NCBI GenBank assembly: GCA_021776235.1
Contig: JAJFGG010000152.1
Location: 1-64,000 of the forward strand
DNA from: Alphaproteobacteria bacterium
GTDB lineage: Bacteria > Pseudomonadota > Alphaproteobacteria > GCA-2731375
Direction: 5' to 3'
Length of the DNA: 64,000 bases
In this document: positions 1-8,721 of the stretch, piece by piece
Layout: the number at the start of each line of letters is the position of its first letter
Position numbering within the stretch: the first letter of the stretch is position 1
Notes under the pieces: model-generated
Database searches by the model: none
The model's input: the letters and a program-made list of their open reading frames with translations, nothing else
Told to the model about the DNA's origin: nothing
Translations under genes and position numbers: made by a program

Positions 1-1
1 T

Positions 2-226
2 GACGCTAACGCGAACCAGGCCTCGAGCGACGCCCCCACGGCGAAAGATAACTCTAGGTGTGCACGCGACACTGTGGCCACTATTGTGGCCACGACCGAG
101 CCCGCGGCCGGCGGCGATAATCAAGACGGTAATCAAGACGATCAAGGAAACGATACCGCCGGTAACGAACAGGCTGGAGGGGATCCTGAAAATTCCTCAC
201 AGCAGGAGGATAACAGCCAATCCTAA
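2..226 (+). CDS. C-terminal tail of a FecR-like envelope protein (5' end outside window)
   Basis: An open frame enters from the left edge and ends at TAA 224-226, giving 74 residues. It is rich in Asn, Gln, Asp and Gly and ends QQEDNSQS. The stretch TVATIVATTEPAAGG closely matches TTVVALATEPAAGD near the C-terminus of the FecR-domain protein at 6914-8401, and both tails end in a Ser/Gln/Asn-rich segment. I infer that this is the end of a paralogue of that protein; the FecR domain itself would lie to the left. Just after the stop, CCCGGC/GCCGGG (234-239/244-249) can form a short hairpin that may end the transcript, although no T-run follows. Confidence 0.65.
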   Translation, partial: DANANQASSDAPTAKDNSRCARDTVATIVATTEPAAGGDNQDGNQDDQGNDTAGNEQAGGDPENSSQQEDNSQS

Positions 227-315
227 TGAGGCTCCCGGCGTTTGCCGGGCGTCGCCGCAGGCTTGTTTGTGGGAATAATATTGCGAATGATTCTAATGAT
301 GAGGGCCAAAACCTA

Positions 316-1695
316 ATGACTTATGGATTGCGGCATTTTGTTTTGCCGCACTGCGAAGATGATCCCGGCGAGCGTTGGCGTATCGCCGTGGGCGCCGCAA
401 TTATGGTCATGGCGTTGACGGTGGCGCTGGCGGTTCCGCGGCCGGCCCTGGGTCAAAGCAAGGATGGGCCGCGGCGTGGCCAGACCGTCCAAGGCAAGGA
501 TCAGACGCCGCGGCGTGGCCAGAGCGTCCAGGAACGTCAACAGGAGCGGCAGCAGAGCGAAGATTACGCGCCCATTGGCGCCCGTGTGGGCTCCTTTCAG
601 TTTTTCCCGGCCATCGACGTTGATGTGGAATTCGGCAGCAATATCTTCGCCGTGCAGAACGGCGACCAGAGCGATACACTGACCCGGATAAGGCCCGAAA
701 TGGCGCTGAATTCGGATTGGAATCAGCACGCCCTGAACTTCAATGTCAGTTCCGAGATCGTCCGCTATTACCGCTTCGATGATGATGACGTGGAAAATTA
801 CAACGTCGGGGCTGATGGGGTCGTTGATATATTGCGTAACCTGCAGGTGACATGGGGCAGCGCATATAGCCTGGACCACGAAGATCGAGGCGACCCCGAT
901 GCCTCCGGCACCGCCAGGGAACCGACCGAGTACGCCAGTCTTGATTACGATGTAAACGTTGAATACAAACCCAGTAAATTTTCCTCTAAATTGGCTGCCA
1001 TATTCGTGGATCGGGACTATGACGATGATACCAACATAGATGGCAGTCGCACCAACAACGATGACCGGGATCGGGATGGCTATGAAATAGGCGGTCGATT
1101 TGGCTATGAATATCTGCCCGATACCGAGGCTTTTGTAGGGGCGACCTACAACAACGCGGATTATGACTCCAGCTTTGATGACAACGGGGAGAACAGGGAT
1201 TCTGACGGGTATTCGGTTATTGTCGGCACTGGGCTGGATTTTACGGGGCTGGTGACCGGCGAAGTCTATGTCGGTTATTTAGAGCAAACCTACGATGATC
1301 CCAACTTGAAAAAGCTTTCCGACTTCAATGCAGGCGCCAGTGTGCAGTGGGATGCGACGCCATTGATTACCGTCAATGGATTGCTGTCCCGTACAGTTCA
1401 GGAAACCACCCAGGCCGGAAGCTCAGGGTTCCTGTCGACCTTTATGTCGCTGACCGCGGATTACGAGATTCTGCGCCAACTGACGGCGAATGCCAATTTC
1501 AGCTTTACCAATGATGATTACGCCACGATCCGTCAGGATGACGATACTTACGAAATTGGCATCGGCGCCAAATACCTTTTTAATCGAAACCTGGTCGCGT
1601 CGCTTGGTTATAACTACAAAGATAAAGACTCCAATGTCGATGGCAGTTCCTATCAACAGCATACCGCTCTGTTGACCGTGAGGGGGCAATTCTAG
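316..1695 (+). CDS. Outer-membrane beta-barrel protein of an exopolysaccharide locus (BBP2_2-like)
   Basis: The protein has 459 residues. The frame is open from 226, but I chose ATG 316: it is preceded by GAGGG and begins a plausible signal sequence with a hydrophobic core at residues 23-40 (cleavage near PALG-Q). A short basic linker follows, carrying two imperfect copies of KDxxPRRGQ(S/T)VQ. From about residue 75 the sequence alternates polar, aromatic and Asp/Asn-rich strands in the style of beta-barrel porins, and it ends in phenylalanine (VRGQF) as outer-membrane proteins often do. The segment around VGSFQFFPAI resembles the start of the putative beta-barrel porin 2 family found in polysaccharide export loci. 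The Wza-type gene starts 10 bp downstream, so both probably belong to one operon for moving polymer across the outer membrane. Confidence 0.75.
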   Translation: MTYGLRHFVLPHCEDDPGERWRIAVGAAIMVMALTVALAVPRPALGQSKDGPRRGQTVQGKDQTPRRGQSVQERQQERQQSEDYAPIGARVGSFQFFPAIDVDVEFGSNIFAVQNGDQSDTLTRIRPEMALNSDWNQHALNFNVSSEIVRYYRFDDDDVENYNVGADGVVDILRNLQVTWGSAYSLDHEDRGDPDASGTAREPTEYASLDYDVNVEYKPSKFSSKLAAIFVDRDYDDDTNIDGSRTNNDDRDRDGYEIGGRFGYEYLPDTEAFVGATYNNADYDSSFDDNGENRDSDGYSVIVGTGLDFTGLVTGEVYVGYLEQTYDDPNLKKLSDFNAGASVQWDATPLITVNGLLSRTVQETTQAGSSGFLSTFMSLTADYEILRQLTANANFSFTNDDYATIRQDDDTYEIGIGAKYLFNRNLVASLGYNYKDKDSNVDGSSYQQHTALLTVRGQF

Positions 1696-1705
1696 GCGGG
1701 CGTTC

Positions 1706-2290
1706 ATGTTTGGCGGCGGCAATATCAAAGATGTAGGCAACAAGTTCTGGCTCCGGGTCAGCCTGCAATGCGTCGTGTTCTGCCTCTTGTTCGCATTCGT
1801 CGCGGCTGACCTGAAAGCGCAAGACTCCTCCCGGGAATACACTTTGGGCACCGCCGATCAGGTGCGGGTTCTGGTGTTCGATGAAGAGGATCTATCCGGC
1901 GAACACGAACTGAACGCCAATGGATATATCTCCATACCGCTGATCGGCGAGGTGAGGGCCTCCGGTCTGAGCGAACGCGGTCTGGCGGCCGCCATTGCCG
2001 ATAAATTGCGGGATGGTTTCCTGATTAACCCGCGGGTCTCGGTGCAGGTGCTCAATTATCGGCCGTTTTATATTATGGGCGAAGTCAACAAACCTGGCGG
2101 CTACGCCTATCGCAACGGTATGACAGTGCTGAATGCCGTGGCAGTGGGAGGCGGCTTTACTTACCGCGCCGACGAGGACAATATTGTCGTCACCCGCGCC
2201 AATGATCCCGGGCAAACAAAGGAAAAGGTCGAAATCAGGACCAGAGTATTCCCTGGTGATGTCATCAAGGTTATGGAACGTACGTTCTGA
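1706..2290 (+). CDS. Polysaccharide export protein, Wza-type (Poly_export + SLBB)
   Basis: The protein has 194 residues. A hydrophobic segment at about 18-36 ending LKA-Q looks like a signal peptide, with no clear lipobox cysteine. YTLGTADQVRVLVF starts a Poly_export domain (about 44-115), followed by an SLBB domain (about 118-190) with the hallmark FYIMGEVNKPGGY. Family members form the periplasmic and outer-membrane channel for capsule or exopolysaccharide. The gene is short compared with Wza (about 380 residues) and resembles the compact one-SLBB versions common in alphaproteobacteria. It follows the beta-barrel gene by 10 bp and faces the Wzc operon convergently. Confidence 0.9.
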   Translation: MFGGGNIKDVGNKFWLRVSLQCVVFCLLFAFVAADLKAQDSSREYTLGTADQVRVLVFDEEDLSGEHELNANGYISIPLIGEVRASGLSERGLAAAIADKLRDGFLINPRVSVQVLNYRPFYIMGEVNKPGGYAYRNGMTVLNAVAVGGGFTYRADEDNIVVTRANDPGQTKEKVEIRTRVFPGDVIKVMERTF

Positions 2291-2327
2291 TCTTGGTCAA
2301 TCCGGAAATGGTATAGCGGTTTTCGAC

Positions 2328-3050
2328 TCAGTTTTTGAGGGCGGCGCGCAATGCGGCCTGTCGTTCTGGGTGGCTGGCCAGGGCGGTCAGTGCAATGACC
2401 TTAAGGTTACGATTGTTGCCGACGATTTGGTGCAACCTACGGCGGTCGAAACGATCGAGAAAAACGATCTGGTCATGCACCAGGGCTTGTTGGCTGGCGT
2501 TGAGCCTGTGCCAAACTGCCAACCCGTATCGAATGCGGCTGGGTGCAAGACTGCGTTCATAGGGGCCGGTAAACAGGGACAAAACCAAGCTATTCTTGGC
2601 ATCGGCGTTCTGGTCTTTCCGCCGCAGTTTGAGGAATGTCAGGCGGGCCCAGGCATAAGCATTGGCCGGTGCCTTCGACAGGCCGGTTTCTACCGCCTTC
2701 GCGCCTTGCTCGATATAGATGCTGCCGCTTTTCGTACCGTATCCGGCCTGTTTGGCGAGGTTCAGATACCCCAGGCCCAGGTCTGTCCAAGCGCGGCCCG
2801 TATCGATCCATTCCAGGGCATGTTCGCGGCTGGCTATAAAGCCATTGAGATCATCGCCGGTCACGGGTTCGCCCAACTGGATGGCCCGCAACACGGGGTC
2901 GCCGGGCAAATTGATGAAGGCCGCCATTGTTCGCGGAATGGCCAACCATATCAAGGCGAGACCCAAGGCCAGGCCGGCCGCGATCCGTACGCCTTCAGGC
3001 CAGATACGGAGCAGTCGGGCCAGTCTGATACCTGTTGGCTTAATCGGCAT
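2328..3050 (-). CDS. Small membrane protein of the Wzc operon, family not recognised
   Basis: The protein has 240 residues. I start it at ATG 3050 (MPIKPTGIR), which overlaps the end of the Wzc gene by 11 bp; a longer frame to 3107 would run deep into Wzc. One transmembrane segment lies at about residues 20-43, after a basic N-terminus. The rest is predicted periplasmic and helical, with TPR-like spacing (WTDLGLGYLNLAKQAGY, AYAWARLTFLKL, and a C-terminal ALASHPERQAALRAAL). I do not recognise a family. Translational overlap with the tyrosine kinase suggests an accessory role in exopolysaccharide polymerisation or export. Confidence 0.7.
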   Translation of the reverse strand: MPIKPTGIRLARLLRIWPEGVRIAAGLALGLALIWLAIPRTMAAFINLPGDPVLRAIQLGEPVTGDDLNGFIASREHALEWIDTGRAWTDLGLGYLNLAKQAGYGTKSGSIYIEQGAKAVETGLSKAPANAYAWARLTFLKLRRKDQNADAKNSLVLSLFTGPYERSLAPSRIRYGLAVWHRLNASQQALVHDQIVFLDRFDRRRLHQIVGNNRNLKVIALTALASHPERQAALRAALKN

Positions 3051-5310
3051 AGTACTCTTTGTGACGGCCGTAATAATCTCCGGTGTCACCATAGCCATAC
3101 TGGGCATGTTTCTTCACGTCGACGTGGGTCAAAACCGTGCCCGCCAGAGGCAGGTGAGCGTCAACGATTTGCTTTAGCCCCGCCGCAACGGCTTCACGAG
3201 GCGTGTCGTTCCATTTAATGCAATAAATAATCTTGTCTGAATACTGGCCGATGACTTTGATGTCCGAAACGGCGAGGATTGGCGGCGTATCAATGATCAC
3301 CTGATCGAAACCGCCGCGCAGGCCGCTAATGAAATTCCGCATGGCGTTGGAACTAAGTACGTCCATGGGATTACCGTGAAGCACTTTGCCCGGAATGACG
3401 ACCAGTCCCGTGCTTTCTTCAACCTGTTGGACTTCGGCCATTTGTAACGAGCCGTTCAGCAGTTCAATGAGACTTTTTTCATTGGCAATGTCCAGGGATC
3501 TGTGCAGGCGCGGACGGCGGAGATCACCGTCGATAAGCAAGACCCGTTGGCCGGAGGCGGCAGCAACACGCGCCAGATTCAGGCTCAACATGGTTTTGCC
3601 TTCATAGGGCAGGGTCGAGGTAACGGCAATGACTTTGGGCGGGTCATCGACATCGGACAGCATCATCGATGTGCGAATAGAGCGAATGGATTCCGAGACC
3701 GAAGACGTTGGCTTGTAAATGACGTAGCGATCCACATGCCTTTGGTTTGCTTTGCCTCCAACTTTCGGAATCATTCCCAGGGATGGAACGCCGGTCCGTT
3801 GTTCGATCTGCTGCGCGGTTCGAAAGCCATTATCCAATCGTTCGAGGAGAAATACCAAAAACACGCCCAGAAACGCCGAGCCCGCGACGGCAATGGCAAC
3901 GATCAAACGTTTTTTTGGAAAGGATGCCTCATTGGGTATCTCGGCCCGGGATATGATGCGGGCATCCGCCTGTTGCAATTCCTCCTGCTGGGAGGTCTCT
4001 TTGAACCGGCTGAGAAAACTCTCAAATAAAAGGCGGTTTGCTTGCGCTTCACGTTCCAAGGCGCGGAGTTGAATCTGGCTGCGTCCCTGGCCGGCGGTCT
4101 TTGTCTCGAGTTTGGCGAGGCCTTTCTGCAGGCTTTTTTCACGCGCACGCGCGACGGCAACCTCGTTTTCCAGGTTTTTGGCGATACGGGAGACCTCCAG
4201 ACCTATTTTCTGTTCGATGTCGCGCAATTCGGCGCGCATGTTAATCATTTTCGGATGGCGTTCACCATAGCGTGTCGAGAGTTCGGAGGCTTTGCGCAGA
4301 ACTTTGGCCTCTTCTTCCTTCAAATTCTGAATGAGTGGCGACGACAGGACTTCGGCGGCCGATTCAACGCCGTCTTTCGAGGTTAACAAGGCCTTGGCCT
4401 GGAGATAGCGGGCTTCGGCTTCAGCGCGATCACTGGTGGCCAATATCAATTGAGTGTTCAACTCCGAGAGTTGCTGGGTGGTAATGCTGGTATTCTTACC
4501 CTGCACTAAACCCTTTCTGCTCCGGAACAATGCGACGGCTCTCTCGGACTCCTCGACTTTCTTGCGGAGATCGCCCAGCCGGTCATTCAGCCACGAAGTG
4601 GCGCGACGGGTAGCTTCGAATTTCGCTTCCAGTTGATCGACAATGTAATGATTGGCCAGGGCGTTGGCGACCGATGCGGCTCTGCGCGGGTCCTCGGACC
4701 GAAATGTGATGTTGATGACATATGAGCGGCTGACTGGAGCGGCCGTAAAACCTTTGACGACGCTATCGATGATCCTGGCGCTGATTTGGTCTTCAATCTC
4801 GGCCGCGCTCATTTCGCGGGCCCGATCTGTTCCGAGTACCGCCCGGGATATTACATTCCAGTCCAACCAGTCCTCCGGCCACCAATTTTTTGGATTCAGG
4901 GTGGTGGCAAAAAAACCTTTCGGTCTCAGGCTCCCATTGAATTCCGCAATGTTGCCCAAATCCAAGTCGGCCACTACCCGTGCAATCAACGTCCGCGAGG
5001 TAAGAATTTCAATCTCGCTTAGAATGGTAGCCGCGTCAGCGGAAAGTCCGGACAAGACAGCCTCCATGTCGACCGTCTGATTGGTCCGGTTATTGATCAT
5101 TACTTTCGTGGAAGCGGTATATATTGGTGTTAGCTGAAAAGAGACCAGGGTTGCCAAAATGGAAGCCAGAAATATGGATGTGAGAATTACCGCTTTTCGC
5201 CGCCAAAGTGTGCGGAGTACCTGCCGAAGGTCAACATCACTGACCATTTGCCCGCCCGCGTCTTGAAGCTTGTGACCCGGTTCCGCGGGGACCGCATACA
5301 AATTGGTCAT
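3040..5310 (-). CDS. Polysaccharide co-polymerase and tyrosine autokinase (Wzc/ExoP-type)
   Basis: This 756-residue inner-membrane protein probably controls exopolysaccharide chain length and couples polymerisation to export. The Wzz-type N-terminal domain has a first membrane segment at about 40-60, then a long coiled-coil periplasmic part (about 210-460) and a second membrane segment at about 470-492. The cytoplasmic bacterial tyrosine kinase domain has Walker A (STLPYEGKT, about 564-572), Walker A' (LLIDGDLRRP) and Walker B (QVIIDTPP, about 673). The C-terminus is a tyrosine cluster (QYGYGDTGDYYGRHKEYY), the usual autophosphorylation tail. Length and domain order are typical of fused Gram-negative co-polymerase/kinases. 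The gene at 2328-3050 overlaps its 3' end. Confidence 0.93.
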   Translation of the reverse strand: MTNLYAVPAEPGHKLQDAGGQMVSDVDLRQVLRTLWRRKAVILTSIFLASILATLVSFQLTPIYTASTKVMINNRTNQTVDMEAVLSGLSADAATILSEIEILTSRTLIARVVADLDLGNIAEFNGSLRPKGFFATTLNPKNWWPEDWLDWNVISRAVLGTDRAREMSAAEIEDQISARIIDSVVKGFTAAPVSRSYVINITFRSEDPRRAASVANALANHYIVDQLEAKFEATRRATSWLNDRLGDLRKKVEESERAVALFRSRKGLVQGKNTSITTQQLSELNTQLILATSDRAEAEARYLQAKALLTSKDGVESAAEVLSSPLIQNLKEEEAKVLRKASELSTRYGERHPKMINMRAELRDIEQKIGLEVSRIAKNLENEVAVARAREKSLQKGLAKLETKTAGQGRSQIQLRALEREAQANRLLFESFLSRFKETSQQEELQQADARIISRAEIPNEASFPKKRLIVAIAVAGSAFLGVFLVFLLERLDNGFRTAQQIEQRTGVPSLGMIPKVGGKANQRHVDRYVIYKPTSSVSESIRSIRTSMMLSDVDDPPKVIAVTSTLPYEGKTMLSLNLARVAAASGQRVLLIDGDLRRPRLHRSLDIANEKSLIELLNGSLQMAEVQQVEESTGLVVIPGKVLHGNPMDVLSSNAMRNFISGLRGGFDQVIIDTPPILAVSDIKVIGQYSDKIIYCIKWNDTPREAVAAGLKQIVDAHLPLAGTVLTHVDVKKHAQYGYGDTGDYYGRHKEYYAD

Positions 5311-5829
5311 GGATTGCCCTTATAAAACATTCCCGATTTCAGGATTTGCAATGCTATTTGCCCTTTGGAGCTTGCCCGGGGCCGCAATTGTGACGGAGTA
5401 TGTATAAAGATTTCTGAATTCCTGAGCAATCTTTGTTCGAGCAATCTTTGCCGCGGCATGGCATAGGTTCGGCGTCCTGAAGGGTCTTCATGATGCCGGT
5501 TCATGCGACTGTCTTCCGTATCCACCGCCAACCGCTGCTCTCTCAAATGCGCCATCGTGATCGTCGCGTCGGGTATGGGCGTCCCGTTGGTGGCTGCTCC
5601 GCCCACAGAAGTAAGTTATGTATCGCAACCGTGCCTTGTTGACCCGCCGCGACACATACGAAGGAATCTTAATCGGTTGAGATCACTCAACGTTTTCAGT
5701 GCCGGGCAATATTGGTGATTTTGATCGCATTTTGATACCTGAAGGCCAATTTCAGATAGACTGAACGCGTGGCCATGATGAAAATCGTTGCCTGGTGGGG
5801 TCAAGTTATGGGAGGCGGATACGGCAAAC
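5311..5829. other. Non-coding gap between divergent Wzc and phosphatase genes
   Basis: This stretch separates the Wzc operon (leftward) from the phosphatase gene (rightward), so it should carry promoters for both. The open frames here (5307-5606 minus, 5503-5718 plus) lack a convincing ribosome site and recognisable composition, and I treat them as chance. GGAGG at 5811-5815 is the likely ribosome-binding site of the phosphatase. I see no clear operator or repeat. Confidence 0.5.
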
Positions 5830-6594
5830 ATGTTTTCTCGGTTGCGGTCGGCGCTATTCCGGACAAGTCAGAAAAAACCTGCGCCCGCGGTTCCCCAGGG
5901 GCAAAGGGTGTACATCGTCGGCGACATCCATGGGCGCGATGATTTGCTGCGCAATCTGCATGAACAAGTGACGGCAGACAGTGAGGCCTACGCCGGAAAA
6001 AAGTGGGTCGTTTATCTTGGGGATTACATAGACCGCGGCCATGAAAGCAAAAATGTCGTAGAGGAATTGATCTCCCACCCGCTGGCGGGATTCGAACGGA
6101 TTTTTCTCAGAGGTAATCATGAAGACGCGCTGTTGAGATTTTTGCGTGATTCTAATGTGGCTCGGGACTGGTTCCAATTTGGTGGCGAAGCGACAGTCTA
6201 TAGTTATGGCGTTGCAATGGCGCCGGGAACACGGTCAGACGTGAGTCTCAAGGCCATTCAAGTCGACCTGCAACGGGCTGTTCCGGAAAGCCATGTTCAG
6301 TTTTTCCAGGCGTTGCGGACATCGTTTGAAATCGGTGACTATTTTTGCGTGCACGCGGGCATCGACCCGCTGCGCGCGTTGCATGACCAAAGGGACGAGG
6401 ATCTGATGTGGATTCGCGACGAGTTCCTGTCGTCGAAAAAGGACCATGAAAAGATGATTGTTCACGGTCACTCAATCCGCGAAACGCCGGACGAGCAGAG
6501 CAACCGCATTGGCATAGATACGGGGGCCTATTATTCCAACTGTTTAACATGCCTGGTTTTGGAAGACTCAGAACGCCGATTCCTGCAAACCTAG
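5830..6594 (+). CDS. PPP-family metallophosphatase (PP1/PP2A-like serine/threonine phosphatase)
   Basis: The protein has 254 residues if started at ATG 5830 (MFSRLRSALF), which follows GGAGG by 14 nt; an upstream TTG at 5788 is less likely. The three metal-binding signatures of the PPP superfamily are intact: GDIHGR at 31-36, GDYIDRG at 64-70 and GNHE at 95-98. Later histidine motifs VHAGID and VHGHS are also present. No signal peptide or membrane segment is visible, so it should be cytoplasmic. It lies back to back with a tyrosine autokinase gene, which makes a role in envelope or polysaccharide signalling plausible but unproven. Bis(5'-nucleosyl)-tetraphosphatase (ApaH-like) activity is a possible alternative within the superfamily. 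Confidence 0.85.
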   Translation: MFSRLRSALFRTSQKKPAPAVPQGQRVYIVGDIHGRDDLLRNLHEQVTADSEAYAGKKWVVYLGDYIDRGHESKNVVEELISHPLAGFERIFLRGNHEDALLRFLRDSNVARDWFQFGGEATVYSYGVAMAPGTRSDVSLKAIQVDLQRAVPESHVQFFQALRTSFEIGDYFCVHAGIDPLRALHDQRDEDLMWIRDEFLSSKKDHEKMIVHGHSIRETPDEQSNRIGIDTGAYYSNCLTCLVLEDSERRFLQT

Positions 6595-6913
6595 AACGTT
6601 TTCAGATCGCTCCATCGAAGCAATGTTGTTTGAAAACACGCTGCCGCTTAATATTGTGCAAGGGCGCATTACAATGGATTGCGATCAGGGCAGTTTGACG
6701 CCTTCGGGGTCCCTGTCAGCCCGGCGACCATGTTAGCACTTCGTTCCTGGCCAAGATTGAGTTCCCTCAATGCAAGCTCAACAGGATCCGGAACTACCGC
6801 CTCAATTGATGTGCATAATATTCTTTACGCTATACTTGAAGTAAATCAGCCGCCAGCCGACGCCAACACTACTCCTAGTACATGGTCTCTGGGACGCTCA
6901 AGGTGCCGTTAGG
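6595..6913. other. Convergent intergenic gap
   Basis: This lies between the rightward phosphatase gene and the leftward FecR gene, so it contains two transcript ends. I find no strong hairpin with a T-run and no supported gene; the 77-codon frame at 6679-6912 has no family features. Confidence 0.4.
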
Positions 6914-8401
6914 CTAGTTTTGACTAACGTCTTGAGAGGGGTTTTCCGCCTCTGGCGAGTCCACTACCGCAGTAACCGGGGTTGTAACTACGGGGGTGGT
7001 GTCGGTCGGGTCGCCGGCCGCTGGCTCGGTGGCAAGGGCGACTACCGTGGTTTGCACGTCATCGTTGAAAGTGTTGACGTCGAGGTTGTTGTCTGTCGCC
7101 ACGATGGAGACGACTTCGGTGGCGATCACGTCCGCGGTATCCTGGGGCAGGGCGTTCAATGCGGATGCCGTGAGCGTGACCAACTGGTCCTGCGGGTTCA
7201 CCTGCCCGCCGAGCGCCAAACCGTCGGCGGCGCTCTGCAGCACGGCGCTCAGGGTGTTGGCATTCAGGTCCTGCAAGTTGGCCGCGGCGGCGTCGACGGC
7301 AGCCGCGGCCTGGTTCGGGTCCGCCTGGGCCGCGTTGCTGGTCGAGGCGACGACCCCGTTGGTGTCGCCGATCTGGGACAGGCCGCCGATCACATCACGG
7401 GTGCCGGCCAGGTGGTTCGCCTGGGAGGCTGCCTGGCCGTCCTGCAAGGCGGCGTCGAGGTTGACTTGCAGCGCGGACGTCTGGTCGTTCAGGTCGTCAA
7501 CGACGAGCTGGAGGTTGGGGCTCAATTGCACGTTGAACACACCGGCATTGTCCAGCTGCGGCACCGCGGAAAGGCCCTGATTGTCCAGGGTCTGGTCCTG
7601 CCGGGCGGCAAGGGCGGCCTGCGTTGCGTTTTGCCGCGCCTGCTGCTGCCCCGGCGTCAGCTGCAGGGCCTGGGTCGAGGCCGGTTGCTGGTTGGCCTGG
7701 GCGTCGCGGGTCCGCCGTTGCTGGCTCCGCTGCGGGATGACGACCCGGGCGCCGAAGACCTGCCTGGCGCGGGAGACTATCTGGCGCCCCACCGAGCGCA
7801 CCGACGGGCCGGTCCGGGGTTGGCCGCCGGGCCTGATCACGCCGGTATTGCCGCGCTGAATGTTGACCGCCGCGTCCGGATTGCCCCGCGGTGCGAAGCT
7901 CGCCTGGCCGTCGGTCGGCACCGCCGCCGTAAAGCCATCGCTGCCGACGACCAAGGGCAGCGTCGAGCCGCGGATTCCTATGGTTGCCGACGGCGTGTTG
8001 ATGGTGATGGTCTGGTTCGGCATGGTCATGCCGGAGACGAACCGGAAGCTGCCGACCAGTGCGGTGATGGTCTGGGTCTTGACGCCTTCCGCCGGGTTGA
8101 AGATGAACTCGTCGATGGTCAGGGCGGAGTTCGGCCCGATCTCCAAAGACGAGCCGTCGCGGAAGGACATGATCGCCGTGGCGTCGGGTTCCGTCGTGAT
8201 GATCTCGCTGAAGAAGATGTCGTCTTCGATCTTGATCTTTTTGGCATCGGCGTCACCGAGTTTGCCTTCGACGTCGCGCTCGACCTTGGCGGCATAGCCG
8301 ACGTGGACCGGCGCCGCCGTGGCGGCATCGGCGACCGTGGACCAGGCCGCAATTGCGACGGCGACCGTCAGCACACATGTGTACCGGGCAATTTTGGTCA
8401 T
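6914..8401 (-). CDS. FecR-domain envelope protein with a long Gln/Asn/Ala-rich C-terminus
   Basis: The protein has 495 residues. A signal peptide spans residues 1-26 (cleavage after VADA). A FecR domain lies at about 55-165, with ATAIMSFRDGSSLEIGPNS, a segment around VGSFRFVSG, and the terminal TPSATIGIRGST typical of periplasmic FecR domains. The remaining 300 residues have low complexity, with repeated Gln, Ala, Asn and Asp, ending PSQDVSQN. It has no transmembrane anti-sigma part, so it is not a classic FecR sigma regulator; an exported surface or matrix-associated protein is more likely. Its tail resembles the truncated protein at 2-226. Confidence 0.8.
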   Translation of the reverse strand: MTKIARYTCVLTVAVAIAAWSTVADAATAAPVHVGYAAKVERDVEGKLGDADAKKIKIEDDIFFSEIITTEPDATAIMSFRDGSSLEIGPNSALTIDEFIFNPAEGVKTQTITALVGSFRFVSGMTMPNQTITINTPSATIGIRGSTLPLVVGSDGFTAAVPTDGQASFAPRGNPDAAVNIQRGNTGVIRPGGQPRTGPSVRSVGRQIVSRARQVFGARVVIPQRSQQRRTRDAQANQQPASTQALQLTPGQQQARQNATQAALAARQDQTLDNQGLSAVPQLDNAGVFNVQLSPNLQLVVDDLNDQTSALQVNLDAALQDGQAASQANHLAGTRDVIGGLSQIGDTNGVVASTSNAAQADPNQAAAAVDAAAANLQDLNANTLSAVLQSAADGLALGGQVNPQDQLVTLTASALNALPQDTADVIATEVVSIVATDNNLDVNTFNDDVQTTVVALATEPAAGDPTDTTPVVTTPVTAVVDSPEAENPSQDVSQN

Positions 8402-8721
8402 TGAAATACACCCCTACTGATCATTGACGATACTGCCCTCGTGCCCTCGAACTGCCATAGTATTTTCTATTTATTGGCCGCACTCTAGCGGTTCTTCCAT
8501 GACTATCAAAGCCTGTTTTTTGGTTATGGTTAACGCAAGCGATGGTTGCCCGCGGCCGGGCAATTGCTTATGAAGTGCGGTCTTGCCGGTAAGGTTGGAT
8601 CCGTCGCGCCGCGGCGAAGCCCTGTGAGTGCGGCGTCAAGGTCTCCCTCACCGCGACCGGTTGCGGTCCAGGCGGTGCCAGGAGCTTGCCTCCACTGTCC
8701 GGAAATCCTCGGTTCAAGCGA
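8402..8721. other. Intergenic region upstream of the FecR gene
   Basis: No gene is supported here; the overlapping frames on both strands look like chance. A 7-bp stem TTGCCCG/CGGGCAA with a CGGC loop lies at 8546-8563. It could terminate transcription of the leftward iron-hemerythrin operon, but no T-run follows on the minus strand. The FecR promoter should lie within about 150 bp of 8401. Confidence 0.35.

Noticed and set aside
2133-3218. 361-codon plus-strand ORF across the Wza end and Wzc operon
   Set aside because: It crosses three real genes, has no family features and no suitable start signal.
5307-5606. 99-codon minus-strand ORF before the Wzc gene
   Set aside because: It overlaps the Wzc start, has no ribosome site or recognisable features, and sits in the expected divergent promoter region.
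5503-5718. 71-codon plus-strand ORF with a signal-peptide-like start
   Set aside because: The hydrophobic stretch is short, no ribosome site precedes it, and the body lacks coding character.
6920-8404. Long plus-strand ORF (494 codons) opposite the FecR gene
   Set aside because: It mirrors the minus-strand FecR gene; the FecR reading has a signal peptide and domain, while the plus reading is Arg/Gly/Val-rich shadow.
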